A stretch of 64,000 bases of DNA from Dromiciops gliroides (Eukaryota; Chordata; Mammalia; Microbiotheria; Microbiotheriidae), in NCBI RefSeq assembly GCF_019393635.1, contig NC_057861.1, positions 63,056,532 through 63,120,531 of the forward strand, written 5' to 3'. Below, in pieces: positions 45,710 to 57,719 of the stretch. Within the stretch, counting starts at the first letter, position 1. The number at the start of each line of letters is the position of its first letter. Below the pieces are notes generated by a model. The model was not told the origin of the DNA, searched no databases, and worked only from the letters and a program-made list of their open reading frames with translations. Both the position numbers and the translations under genes were made by a program.

Positions 45710-45748
45710 GACTGAGGGGAGGAAGGAAAAAGGGAAAAAAAGTTAGTA
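45710..45748 (-). other. Splice acceptor and branch point of the FUT2 coding exon
   Basis: Read on the minus strand, a perfect branch-point-like TACTAAC (45742-45748) is followed by a long pyrimidine tract and CAG (45712-45714), then TC and the ATG of the fucosyltransferase. The exon therefore starts at 45711. This shows directly that the gene has at least one upstream non-coding exon, as known for FUT2. I could not identify that exon or the promoter. Confidence 0.82.
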
Positions 45749-45846
45749 AAGTTATTTGGAGTTGGAGGGAACTTGATATCTAGGTAGCTGGGAATGATGA
45801 AGGTAGAAATTTGGGTCCCCTAGGGCTATAATAAGTTATATTTTGG

Positions 45847-46125
45847 GGGCCTAAGTGGTGCAGTGGATAGAGCACTATGCCTAGTCAGGAAGACCTGAGT
45901 TCAAATACAGACTCAGATACTGATGTGCTGTGTGACCCTGGGCAAGTCACTTAACCTGTCCAAATCATGGAAACAGTCCTCATCTCTAAAATGGGAATAA
46001 TAATAGGACCTACCTTCCTATGGTGGTTGTGAGGATCAAATGAGATAATAATTGCAAAGCACTTTGCACAGTGCCTGGCATATAGTAAACACTATACAAG
46101 TGTTAGCTATTATTATTATTATTAG
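45847..46125 (+). mobile_element. MIR-type SINE with a GGGGGCCTAAGTGG head, in the intron upstream of the FUT2 exon
   Basis: tRNA-like head, core, and the MIR-like end (AAATGAGATAATAATTGC, AGTGCCTGGCATATAG, TATTATTATTATTA). It links the young SINE head with a MIR-like tail. Confidence 0.85.
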
Positions 46126-46244
46126 ACTAGGGGTCTGGGATGGGACCAATCTCCAGAATCCCAAAGGGCTAGATACCTAAGGTCTAATAGTTGAGACTAG
46201 ATATTGTAGACATCCAAAGGACAGCATATCTGAGCTTGTGAGGA

Positions 46245-46380
46245 ATAATTAGTGATAACTATAGCTGACATTTACATGGTACCTTAAGGTTTACCAAAGT
46301 GCTTTGCTTTTATTATCTCATTTGATTGTCCAAACACCCTGGTGAAGTAGGCACTATTTCCAATAAACAGGGCAGTAGGG
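46245..46380 (-). mobile_element. MIR fragment
   Basis: CTGACATTTACATGG, CTTTGCTTTTATTATCTCATTTG and GTGAAGTAGGCACTATT are reversed MIR phrases. Confidence 0.65.
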
Positions 46381-46504
46381 TGGGGTTAGTCCCATGAGTG
46401 GCCACTGGACTTCTGCACTGGGAAATAGAGAGACCCAGCATCAAAACAACAAGAACAAGAAACTTGCTTGAAAAAAGATGTGCTTGAAGACATCTGGCTC
46501 CTTC

Positions 46505-48645
46505 TTGTCCTTTCTTCTTGAAGAGGACCAAAATGACATCACTACATTGGAGCCAATGTACAGTGTGGCTGATCAGAAGGCTCTACACAGGTCAGGCACA
46601 AATAGACCCCATGAACATTTGGGGTGGAGATGGCCTTAAATTTTCCTTTTGAGCCACTGCAATTCTGCTTTGCTCATAGAGTGTGGCAACTTCTTGGATG
46701 GGGGCACGCCATGCTGGTTGGTCCTGTACCAGTGTCTCTCATGCCACCATCAATTCCAAAGTTCTTCAGAGAGACCTTGAGAGTGTCCTAGTATAGCTTC
46801 TTCTGGCCTCCATGTAAGCACTTGCTTTGTGCGAGTTCTCCATAAAATAGTCTTGTAGGCAAAGGTATATTTGGCATTCAAGCAACTCGGCCAGCCCATT
46901 GAACTTGTGCTTTCTGTGGTAGAGTTTGAATACTTGACACTTTTTTTGTTTGTTTTATCAAATTTAATTTAAAAAATAATAAACATTTTTATTTATAGTT
47001 TTAAATGCTTAGCACTTTAGCTCGAGAGAGGTCCTCAGTGTCTGGTACCTTATCTTGCCAGGTGATCTTCAGAATCTTCCTAAGACAATTCCAATGGAAG
47101 TGATTCAGTTTCCTGGCATGGCACTGGTATACTAGCCAGGTTTCAAAGGCATACAACAATGAAATCAGCACAACAGTTTTGTAGACCTTCAGTTTGCTAA
47201 GCAGCAAATTTCTTCTCTCTAACACTTTCCAAACACTGAGCTAGCTCTGGCAATTGGTGTGTCAGCCTCATCATCTATGTGTACATCCTTTGAAAGTAAT
47301 ACTGCTGGGGTGCAGCTAGGTGATGCAATGGATAAAGCACCAGCCCTGGATTCAGGAGGACCTGAGTTCAAATCTGGATTCAGAAACTTGACAATTACTA
47401 GCTGTGTAACCCTGGGCAAGTCACTTAACCCTCATTGCCCCACAAAAAAAAAAAAAGTAAGCCTGCCAAAGAGTAAGTGAATTTAACCACAGCATTAAAA
47501 ATTTCTCCATTTGCTCTAACTGATGGTTCCATAAATGGATGGTATGGTGATGGCTGGCAGAGAACCTCTGTTTTCTTGATGTTAGTTTTTAAGCCAAAAT
47601 TAGCACAAGCATCAGGGAATTAATCCATACTTTGTTGCATTTAAGTCTTAGGGGCTGCATTGATTGCATAATCATCTGCAAACAAAAAGTCATGCACCAA
47701 TTCTCCCTCCACTTTAGTTTTGGCTTCTAGCCTTTTCAAGTTAAGTAGTTTACCATCACTGGGGTACCTGACTGATGCCATTTTCATCCTCACTGAAGGC
47801 CTCTGACAACATTGCTGAAAACATCATAATAAAATGCATGGGAGCAAGCACACAGCCTTGCTTCATTCCATTGGTAACTGCGAAAGTGCAGGAATATTGT
47901 CCGTCATCCAAAACCCATGCAAGCATGCTATCATGAAATTGATGTACAATACTGATGAACTTCTCTGGGCAACCAAATTTTGCCAGAATATTTTTCAGGC
48001 CCTCACAACTGATAGTCCTTGGCCATATTGACAAACAAGGTCTGTGTATAGACCTCTGTTCTGCTCCTAGCATTTCCCCCGGAGTCATCAGACAGCCAAC
48101 ACTATGTCGACCATTCCTTGGCCCCTTCTGAAGATGATCATCTTCTAGGTAAAGGATCAGTCTGTTAAGGAGGACTCGGTCAAGAATCATGCCAGCAATA
48201 ACTAAGAGAGAGATGACAACCCCACCCGCCCAACAGGACAATCTATTTCCTTTATAGAGATGGACAATGGAGGCATCCTTGAACTCTTGGGGAATGACCT
48301 CCTCTTGCCATATAACTCAGAAAATCTCAGTCAGCTTTTGTATGATGAGTGGATCCCCTGCCTTGTAAATCTCAGCTGGAATAGAATCAGCACCAGGAGC
48401 TTTGCCACAGAAGAGGAGCCTAATGGAATTCAAAACTCCTTCAATTGGAAGTTTGGCTAGAAAGGGATTGACTTCTACCCAAGATATATAGTCAATGGCT
48501 TCAGTTTGATTGATTGATGACAGTCTGTTGAGAACTGTATGGAAGTGTTCAACCCATTTCTCCAAGATCTTGTGTTTGAAGACAACTAAAATCAGATGTG
48601 CTAGGCATAAGAAGTACAAAGACAGTGAATTAAACAATCCCAACT
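46505..48645 (-). pseudogene. Broken RTE-like LINE: reverse transcriptase and C-terminal domain
   Basis: On the minus strand, from right to left: a region ending SGKAPG-type (CGKAPGADSIPAEIYKAG, 48317-48643), the reverse transcriptase palm with FAVTNGMKQGCVLAP and FSAMLSEAF (47756-48241), then [20 protein letters not shown] and [11 protein letters not shown] (47001-47225). The 3' tail near 46510 matches the RTE-type tails elsewhere. Frames differ between pieces, and a SINE interrupts it at 47309, so it is dead. It resembles the non-LTR class of the remnant at 28440. Confidence 0.88.
47309..47450 (+). mobile_element. Young SINE inside the RTE-like LINE
   Basis: GGTGCAGCTAGGTGATGC head and an A-tail. 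It is flanked by AAAGTAATACTGC and AAAGTAAGCCTGC. Confidence 0.92.
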
Positions 48646-48649
48646 TGAA

Positions 48650-49400
48650 AGGATTTTATCAATATGCTGGAATTGAACACAGTACTCTGGATATTATCTG
48701 ACCTTATCTCTCATCCCCTTCTCCTTTACTCCACTCTCTGAAGAAGAGTGGTTTCTTATCAAAGCCAATCCCTCTTTTTATATCCTTGATACCCCCTCTT
48801 CCAAGGACCATCACCCTTCCTCCTGACCCAACCCTTTTAGCAATTATCTTTTCTCTCTCTTTAATTGCTGATCTTTGATCTCTCCCTATCTATTGGTTCC
48901 TTCTCTATTGCCTGAAAATGTGCCCAGGAAACCCCTATCCTTAATAGCAAAACCTCCTCCCTTGAACCACCGTCTTTTACAGTTTTATATCTCCTTCATT
49001 TCATCGCTATATTCCTAGAAAAAGTTGTCTATACTCATCCTTCCTTCTCATTCTCTTCTGAACCCCTTGTAATCTAGCTTCTGACTTCATTCCTAAGCTG
49101 AAATTGCTTTCTTCAAAGTCCCCCAGTGATCTAATTGCTAAATATAATTGTATTTTTTCAGACCTTATTGTTCTTTGTCCTTCAGCAGCTCTCTGACACT
49201 GTAAACCACTGTCTCATTTCTTCTTTGTATTTTTGTAGCACTTTTCTTTCTGACATGTGTAACAATTTTTTCTTTCTTTTTTCTTTGTTTCTTCTTCTTC
49301 CTCTTCTTCTCCTCCTCTTCTTTTTACTCTTCTCCATCCTCCTCTTCCTTCTCCTTCTTCCTCTCCTCTTTTTGACTTACGTGACTTGAGTCTACTTTTC
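48650..49400 (+). mobile_element. L2 LINE, 5' coding part, with a TTC-rich microsatellite
   Basis: Phrases TTTCTTCTTTGTATTTTTG, CCCCAGTGATCTAATTGCTA, and CTTCAGCAGCTCTCTGACAC are L2. The pyrimidine run 49262-49375 is a (TTC/CTC)n tract, and the hydrophobic open frame over it is an artefact. Confidence 0.65.
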
Positions 49401-50545
49401 TTAATTTAATTTTAATTTAATTTTTTTCTCAATTACATTCAAACAAGAATTTTACATTTTTTAAAATTTTGAATTAAAAATTATCTTCCTGCCTCTCACC
49501 CCTCTTTCTTGAGAAGGCAAGCAATTTAATATAGATTATACATGTGCAGTCATGCAAAACATGTTGCAAAAGAAAACATACACCTAAAAAAACCCCAAGA
49601 TAAATAGTTTTTAAAAGTATGCTTTAATCTGCATTCAGACTCCATCAGTTCTCTGGAGGTGAATAGCATTTTTCATTATAGGTCCTTTGGAATTGTTTTG
49701 GATTATCGTATTGCTGAGAATAGCTAAGTCAATGTGTTGATCATTACATAATATTGCTGTTAATGTGTACAATATTCTCCTGGTTCTGCTCATTTCACTT
49801 TGCATCGGCTCATGTAAGTCTTTCCAGATTTTTCTGAGAGCATACCGCTCATCATTTCTTATAGCACAATAGTATTCCATAATAATCACATACCACAATT
49901 TGTTCAACTGTTCCCCAATTGATGGGCATACCCTCAATTTCCAATTCTTTGCCACCACAAAAAAAAAATTGCTATAAATATTTTTGGACATGTAGGTCCT
50001 TTTCCCTTTTGTATGATCTCTTTGGGATACAGACCTACTAGTGGTATTGCTGGATCAGAGGGTATGCAATTTGATTTCCCTTTGGGCATAGTTCTAAATT
50101 GCTCTCCAGGATGATTGGATCAGTTCACAACTCTACCAACAATGCATTAGTGTCCCAATTTTCCTACATCCTCTCCAAGATTTATCATTTTCCTTTTCTG
50201 TCACATGAGCCAATTTGATAGGTGTGAGGTGGTACCTCAGAGTTGTTTTAATTTGCATTTCTCTAATCAATAGTGTTTTAGAGTGCTTTTTCCATATCAC
50301 TATCTTTCATTTCTTTGTCTGAAAACTGCCTCTGAACATTTATCAATTGGGGAATGATTTGTATTCTTATAATTTGATTCAGTTCTCTCTATATTTCAGA
50401 AATGAGGCTTTTGTCATAGAAATTTGCTATAAACATAGTTGCCAATCTTTCTATTTTCCTTCTAATCTTGGCTGCATTGGTTTTATTTGTGCAAAACCTT
50501 TTAAATTTAATGTAAATCAAAATTATCCATTTTATATCTCATAAT

Positions 50546-50918
50546 TGTCAAGGGCAAAAATTCTAGCTAGTCTGTCTAAAATATCTAATGAGTGGTCACC
50601 AATAAATTATAAGCTTTAACAAGAGTTAGGCTTTTAAGCATTTATTAAGAAGAATAAGAATTTGGTAAAGAGAGAGAGAAAGGCCTACATTCATCTATCT
50701 ATTAAAGGGAGAGTGCATTTCAGCTCCCTTCTCTGCCGGAGTCCTCAGGAAAGAGCGCAAGTCAGAGCACCCAGCTCTTTCTTCTTCCTTCCACTAGCAA
50801 ACATCACTTCCTGACGCCAAAGAAAACACTCCTGGTCTTGCCCTCAAAGACCTTCGCTTCATGGGTGGAACTCTTGTACAGTAAGTCTCCAGCAGGTGGT
50901 GTCATTCCAATCATTACA
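50546..50918 (-). mobile_element. Solo LTR, family B (373 bp), duplication TAAT
   Basis: On the plus strand TGTCAAGGGC to CAATCATTACA with TAAT on both sides (50542-50545, 50919-50922). The L1 at 23500 shows the uninterrupted counterpart (TTTCATAATATTCTC). Confidence 0.94.
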
Positions 50919-51741
50919 TAATGTTCTCTCTTGCTTGGTCATAAATTCTTCCTTTATCCATAAATCTGACAGGAAAGAATATTCTATGCTCCCTAATCTA
51001 ACTATGATATCATCATTTATATGTAAATCATGCACTTATTTTGACCTTATCTTAGTATAAGATGTTGTTCTATACCTAGTTTCTATCAAATTGCTTTCAA
51101 ATTTCCCCAGCAATTTTTGTCAAATAATGGTTTCTTGTCCCCAAATCTTAGATCTCTGGATTTGCCAAACACTAGCTTATTACAGTCATTTACTACTGTG
51201 TATTATGTACCTAATCTATTCCACTGATCTACCACTTTATTTCTCAGCTGTATGAGATTGTTTTGATGATTACCACTTTGCAATACACTTACAAAATCAT
51301 TTTCCTTTACACTTTTTATTGATTCCCTTGATACTGTAAATATTTTGTTTTTCCAGATGAATTTTGTTATTAGTTTTTCTAGCTCTATAAAATTGGGGGG
51401 GGGATTTGATTGGTATGGCATTGAATAAATAATTTAGGTAGAATTTTCATTTTTATTATATTGGCTCAACCTACCAATGAGCAATGAATATTTTTCAAAT
51501 AGTTTATATATGATTTTATTTGTATAAAAAGTATTTTATAATTTTGTTCATATAGTTCTTGGGTTTGTTTTGTCAGGTAGACTCCCAAGTTTGTTACACT
51601 GTCTGCAGTTATTTTAAATGGTATTTCCTTTTCTATCTCCTCCTGCTTGGTTTTGTTGGTTATTTAAATATACACATATATGTGTGCATATGTATGTATG
51701 TATGTGTGTGTGTGTGTGTATATATACACATATATATATAG

Positions 51742-52490
51742 TGAGGGCCAAAATTGGATATACAGAGCATTAATCTCCCCTTTGAACTTTCCCTTTTATA
51801 TATACCTCCCAGGCCAATAAGAAAAGGAGCCTCTGAGCTTTAGTTTATAAAGGATCAGGTTTTATTACTTTGGAATTAATTAGACCATAAAGGTGAAACC
51901 AATTAAGGAAAAAAGGAAGTAGAAATACAAATAGATAGCCTTAACTCTAAGCTTAGCCTATTTCCATCATTAACTCACCAACCCCAAATTGCCAGCCAGA
52001 CTGAGAACTAGCACGCCCAAGACAGAGCACGAAATATGCCACCACGAGCTGAGCGCCGCCAGAGACTGCTCTCCAGGCTGAAAGAGAGTGACCTTTTAAA
52101 CACCCCACCCACTGGAAGTTACCTCCCTTCCAGTGGAGTTTTCCTCCCCCAAAAAGGGGAAGTCTGGAGTTTTTCCTCCCCAAAAGGGGAGGTCCTTCAA
52201 AAGCTGCTCAGTAGCATGCGCAGTCTCAGGGCGGGTTAGGTTTGGCCTTTCACAAATGATTCAGCTAAAATGTTCTTCCCTATTTATTTTATTTATTTTT
52301 GCAGGGCAATGAGGGTTAAGTGACTTGCCCAGGGTCACACAGCTAATATCAAGTGTTTGAAGGTGGATTTGAACTCAGGTCCTCCTGAATCCAGGGTCAT
52401 TGCTTTATCTACTGCGCCATCTAGCTGCCCCTCAGCTAGCTAAAACTTTTGATATTAATCTTTACCACAAATAATTTTTACCACAAATGC
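51742..52490 (-). mobile_element. Solo LTR, family C, with a SINE inside
   Basis: The body matches the LTR at 38188 (GGGCCAAAATT, CCTCCCAGGCCAATAAGAAA, AAAAGGGGAGGTCCTTCAAAA, TTTTTACCACA). Its right end is ragged (TTTACCACAA twice), and the left end lies in a TA-repeat, so the target duplication is not readable. Confidence 0.82.
52284..52432 (-). mobile_element. Young SINE inside the family C LTR
   Basis: Reverse-complement SINE with TTTATTTATTTTTGC at the left and CTGCCCCT at the right. Confidence 0.9.
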
Positions 52491-52949
52491 TGATTATTTA
52501 TGTGTTTATTTTATATCCTGTTTTAGTTGATTCTCTAGGATTCTCTAAGTTTACCATCATATCATCTGCATAGATTGATCATTTTCTTTTCTCATTTTCT
52601 ATTCTAATTCTTTTAATTTCTTTTTCTTCCTATATTGCTATAGCTAGTATTTCTTGAACAACAGAGGTGATAATGAGCATCCTTGCTTCACCCCTGATCT
52701 TATTGGGAAGGCTTCTAGCTTATCCCCATTACAGAAAATGTTTGCTGATATTTTTAGATACTACTTATCATTTTAAGGAAAACTCCATTTATTCCTATGC
52801 TTTCTAATATTTTTAACATAGCCATTCCTTCTTAAGTTTCTTAATGAATCATTTTTTATATGCTAGAACCAACCTGTATGTTTCCTGGAATATTCTGTTT
52901 TGGGCCTTCTTTTCTGTCTCTATTCCTTCTCCCTTGTTGATCTCAATAG

Positions 52950-53115
52950 TTCCCAAGGAAGGAATAATCATATCACCTCTATGCAGATATATCCCAGTTG
53001 TATAAAGCAGCAAGGAATCCTGAGGGAGAGAAAGGAGGCAGCATGTGTCAGGCAAGTGAAATCACCACCACTTTGACCAGTATCTCCCTTCATACTCCAA
53101 TGGAGAGAGGGGAAA
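52950..53115. repeat. Copy 1 of a duplicated unassigned segment
   Basis: GCATGTGTCAGGCAAGTGAA...AGTATCTCCCTTCATACTCC...CAATGGAGA is matched at 53685-53765. A MIR interrupts this copy at about 53110-53365, after which AGGCCCTGGAACCC continues the homology. Confidence 0.6.
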
Positions 53116-53365
53116 GGAATAAACATTTATATGCCAGGAACTATGCTAAGCATTTGTTACAGCTATCTCATTTGATCATCACAACAGCCTTGTGAGGTAG
53201 GTGTTATTGTTATCCCCATTTTACAGTTGAGGAAACTGAGGCAAACAGAGGTTAAGAGACTTGCTCAGGATCACATAGCTATTAAATGTCTGAGTGTAGA
53301 TTTGAACTCATGTCTTCCTGACTCCAGCTTCAGTGCTCCATCCACTGGGCTACCAGCTGCCTCCA
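53115..53365 (-). mobile_element. MIR, minus strand
   Basis: AATAAACATTTATATGCC, CACAACAGCCTTGTGAGG, CATTTTACAGTTGAGGAAAC and GATCACATAGCTATTAA. Confidence 0.88.
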
Positions 53366-54585
53366 AATAGGCCAGGCCCTGGAACCCAAGTGCCTTATGA
53401 ATAGCGGTGCCTCCCAGACTACCAGACCTATTTCTAGCCCAGCCCTTGAAGCTATCATTGAGGAGGGAAATCATTGTGGAGAAGGGGTTCACTTCCTAAT
53501 CATCAGGAGTAAGAACTGCTGACCAAACTGCTGCCAACAGGCAGGTAAGGACAAGAGCCTTGGCCATGGCATCATCTCACTGGTCCTGTGACCAACCCAG
53601 TCCTCACAGATATCATCTCCGATGGAGAAAGGAACATCTATCTCCCTAAACTATAAAGCCAGCTTAGATGAAGTGTCTGGGCACCCTTGGCATGTGCCAA
53701 GCAAGGAAAATCACTAGCACAGCCATGACCACTATCTCCCCTCACATCCCAATGGAGACATCCTAGGCCCTTGAACCCATAAGGAGCTGATGATGAAGAA
53801 CTAGAGCTCAGGGAAGAGACTGGTACTAAATAGATGTAGAGATTCAGTTCTCCTGGGCCGATACAACCTATGCCCAGATAATTAGATCCAAGGTTGTTTG
53901 AGGAGGGTGAGGGGACTTGAGTGAGGCCTGACAGACACCATGATAGGGGGAAGAAGAAGAAAAGGCTCCATAAAAGAGGCGGCATTTAGGCTCAACCTTG
54001 CTGGAAGCTAAGGATTCTGGGAATGCTTTTTAGCCCTGGGGGCTGGCTCCAGACACTTAATATCTCTAAAATCAGTTCCCTCATGTGTGAAATGGAGATA
54101 ATATCTATAACTTTACAGGTCCTTGTAGATGAAATAGAATAATGTCAACCTTAAAGCAATTAAAGCAAACCTTAGAGTCAGTAATTGTTTTTGGCTTTTG
54201 AGTTCTTTGTTTGTTTTTTGACCTGGTCTGATTTCACTGGGGTAGGGAAGTTACCAAGGAAGAAAATCACTGCACCAAAGCAGATCAATGACTGCTCTGC
54301 AACTTCAGAAAGCTATTGTGGTCATCGTTCTTATAGTTATTGGTCTGCTTCTCTCGGTGTTTATCATTGGAGTAACATTTCCTGTTATGTTGCCTTATTC
54401 ATTCACCATAGAATGGTCACTGCTCTATTTCAGGCCTCTACACCAGAGGGGGTGGGAGTGAGGAGGAGAGGGAAGAAAGGATGAGGCACAAGATCAGTGA
54501 TAGGCAGAAGGTGAACAAACCTGTCTGTTTGGGAATTTTTCTTGCAGCTCTCAGCACCCCCAGAGTCATGGGAAGGGTTATAAAG
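53366..54585. other. Unassigned sequence containing copy 2 of the duplicated segment (53685-53795)
   Basis: GCATGTGCCAAGCAAGGAAA...CACTATCTCCCCTCACATCC...CAATGGAGA...TAGGCCCTTGAACCC parallels 53040-53105 plus 53370-53395. A MIR end lies at 54060-54180. The frames here show no motifs. Confidence 0.45.
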
Positions 54586-55419
54586 ATTTAATTAGGGACT
54601 TCCAGGGCAGAGCCAAGATGGCAGAGGAAAGGCAGTGAGCTCTCGAACTCATGACACATTCACTCCAAAAAACATCCAAATAATGCCATAGGAAAATGCC
54701 CGGAGCAGCAAAACTCACAGAAGAATGTGCTGAAATCATCTTCTAACCAAAAACGGCTTGGAAGGTCAGAAGGAGGGAGCTGCTGTGCTGATACAGGAGT
54801 CAGGCCCAACCCACAGTCACCCTGACACAGATCCAGTCTCAGGAAGTCCTCACCAGAGAAGGAGACCCCCAGAGCCTCTGAATCAGCTGAAGCACCAGTG
54901 TCATCTGGAACTAAGCTCACAATCTGGTGAGAGGGCTGAGCCCTGAGCAGGGGAGAGACTACAGGGGTCTATGGTGGTGCTAAGGCAGAACTTGGATTTT
55001 ACACCCCTGCTGAGAACCAGGAGGTAGGCTCAAGTAGCAGTGGCCCAGGTGGGGGAGGGGAACAGGCTTGTCAGAGCTAACAACCACAACACACAAAGCT
55101 GGTTGATTAGCAAGTTGGTCTGGGATCATCTAGGACCAGGAAACAGGCTGGGTGAGGGAAGAACCTGATTCTCCTTAAATCATACCACCTGGGACTTCTT
55201 AAGCTTGGGATAATGAAACCCGGAAACAGTGCCCCACTTTAAGGAGCTAAAAGTCTAGTAAAAGAAAGGCAAGATGAGCAGACAGAGAAAGGTGAGGACC
55301 ATAGAAAGTTTCTTCAGTAACAAGGAAGACCAAGGGGCACCCTCAGAGGAAGATGTCAACATCAGGGCCCCTATATCTAAAGCTTCCAAAAAAATATTAA
55401 TTGGTCTCAGGCCATAGAG

Positions 55420-56171
55420 ATGCTCATAAAGGACTTTGAAGATAAAGATAGAGAGGTAGAGGAAAAAATGGAAAGAGAAATGAGGGTGATGCAGGAAAGA
55501 CATGAGAAAAAAGTCAACAGGTTGAAAAGTCAAATGGAAAAGGAGGTACAAAATCTCTCTGATGAAAATAATTGCCTAAGAATGAGGATTGAACAAATGG
55601 AAGCCAGTGACTTTATGAGAAACCAAGACACAATAAAGCAAATCCAAATGAATAAAAAAAAATAGAGGGCAATGTGAAATATCTCCTGGGAAAAACTGCC
55701 GACCTGGAAAATAGGTCCAGGAGAGATAATTTGAAAATTATTGGTCTACCTGAAAACCATGATCAAGGAAAGAGATTAGACACCATCTTCCAAGATATTC
55801 TCAGGGAAAATTGCCCTGAAATTCTAGAACAAGAAGAAGCTAAAATAGAAATTGAAAGAATCTACCGATCACCTCCAGAAAGAGATCCCAAAAAGAAAAC
55901 TCCTAGGAATATTATAGCCAAATTCCAGAGCCCTCAGGTCAAGGAGAAAATATTGCAAGCTGCCAAAAAGAAAGAATTCAAGTACTGTGGAGCCCCGGTC
56001 AGGATAGCACAAGATCTAGCAGCTTCTACATTAAAGGACTGGAGGGCATGGAATATGATATTCCAAAGGGCAAAGGAAATGGGATTACAACCAAGAATCA
56101 CCTACCCAGCAAAACTCAGCATTATCTTTCAGCGGAAAAAATGGGACTTTAATGAAAAAGAAGACTTTTAG
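55420..56171 (+). pseudogene. L1 ORF1 (RNA-binding nucleocapsid-like protein), frameshifted
   Basis: A coiled-coil stretch rich in K, E and M (55420-55650), then an RRM-like region (DNLKIIGLPE) and the C-terminal domain (ending RITYPAKLSIIFQRKKWDF). The frame shifts near the run of A's at 55652-55662, where a stop also occurs. ORF1p binds L1 RNA as a trimer. This copy cannot make an intact one. The stop at 56169-56171 may be early, since the frame stays open beyond it to 56350. Confidence 0.9.
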
Positions 56172-56262
56172 ATATTTGTGATAAAAAGACCTGAACTGAA
56201 TGGCAAATTTGACTTTCAAATACAAGACCCTAGAGAACCATTAAAAAAAAAAATTGGAGCTG

Positions 56263-56378
56263 GGGGAGATACCTGGGGTCATACAGTGGGCGACTGTCTT
56301 GTGTCTGAGGCCGGGTTGTGGCTGGGATCCCCCTGGGTCCAGGGGTAATGATTTGTCCACTGTGTCACTTAGCTAGAT
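56263..56378 (-). repeat. SINE-like stretch inside the L1, antisense
   Basis: Directly after ORF1 the plus strand shows GGGTCATACAG, GTGTCTGAGGCCGG, GTCCAGGG and TCCACTGTGTCACTTAGCTA in the same order and spacing as a reverse-complement young SINE, at roughly two-thirds identity by eye. Confidence 0.65.
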
Positions 56379-57719
56379 GATAACATCTTTAGGGTTAAAT
56401 TGAGGGGTGAAGGGAATTCACTGGGGGAGGGGGAAGGGCAGAAGTGAAATCCTACATGAAAGTAACAGGAAAAGGCTTATGGAGTGGGGGAAGAGATGGG
56501 AGAGGAGCAGGGCAGCAAATGAATTTTACACTCATCAGAAAAGGCTCAAAGATCTTAAACTCATCAGAGCTGCCTCAAGGAGGGACTAACAGACACACCC
56601 AACTGGAGTGGAGTAATCTATTTAATCTGGGCAGTAAATGAGCCTAACACTCATCAGAATTGGCTCAAAGACCTCAGTCTCATTAGAATTGGCTCAAGGA
56701 GGGAATAATGTACACACTCAATTGGGTGGAGTAATCTCTCTAAACCTGCAGGAAAATAGGAGGGGAAGGGGATAAAGAGAGAGGGGCAAAAGAAGGAAGG
56801 GCAGAGTGGGGGAGGGGACAGACAGAAGCAAATCTCTTTGGAAGAGTGATAGGATGAAAGAAGATGGATAATAGAATAAATATCATGGGGAAGGGAATAG
56901 GATGGAAGGGAAACAGTTAACAATAGTAATCATGAAAAAGAGAAAAGGGGGAAAATTGTACAAAAATATTTATAGCAACTCTTGGTGGAGGCTAAGAATT
57001 GAGAATCAAGGGAATATCCATCAATTGAGGAATGATGGAAAAAGCTGTGTTATATGATTGTAGTGGAATGGTATTGTGCTACAGGAAATGACAAACAGGA
57101 TGATCCCCAAAAAGCCTTGGAAGACTAATGAACATTGATGTGTGGTGAAGTGAGCAGAGCTGAGAGGACATTGTGCATAGTGACAGCAGTATTGTTCAAT
57201 GAGCAATTGTGAATGACTTAACTACTCTCAGCAGTGCAATGATCCAATACAATCCCAAGGAACTAATGAGGAAGCTTACTATGCACCCCTATAGAAAGAA
57301 CTGATAAAAAGAACACTTGTGGATTGTATATATATAACCTGATTGCAATCTTGTGGAGTGGGGAGGAAAGGGAGGGAGGGAGAAAAATTTGGAACTCTAA
57401 ATCTTATGAAAATGAATGTTGAAAACTACCCTTACATGTAAATGGAAAATAAAATAAATGTTTGTTGTTAAAAAAATTTAATTAGCTACAAGATTAGGAG
57501 AATAAGATGAGAGTATTAACATTCATTAATGTGCTACCACCAAGCCAGCTGATTTAGGCTAACTCTGACATTTTCCTCCCCACCCTCGATGTCCCATGCC
57601 TATGTGCGGGTCAGTTGTCTACAATTGTAATGTTTACCTCTTCCCTCTCTTATTACAGAATCATCCACTTTAGAGCTGATAAGGATTGTGAACGTTCAAC
57701 TCCCTCATTTTAAGAATGC

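Larger units (their letters stand above)
49425..52860 (-). mobile_element. Minus-strand L1 carrying LTRs of families B and C
   Basis: The L1 3' end at the left is followed by ORF2 sequence. The C-terminal ORF2 piece is readable at 49635-49991 (minus: NKLWYVIIMEYYCAIRND). The element is interrupted at 50546-50918 and 51742-52490. It contains a TG/TA microsatellite at about 51670-51740. Confidence 0.88.
54596..57475 (+). mobile_element. L1 with intact ends and 10 bp duplication; most of ORF2 deleted
   Basis: It starts with the L1 5' leader GGACTTCCAGGGCAGAGCC and ends with the L1 3' end and an A-run. It is flanked by ATTTAATTAG at 54586-54595 and 57476-57485. It carries ORF1, the region between the ORFs, and then passes at about 56945-56960 straight to the end of ORF2. 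Confidence 0.93.
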
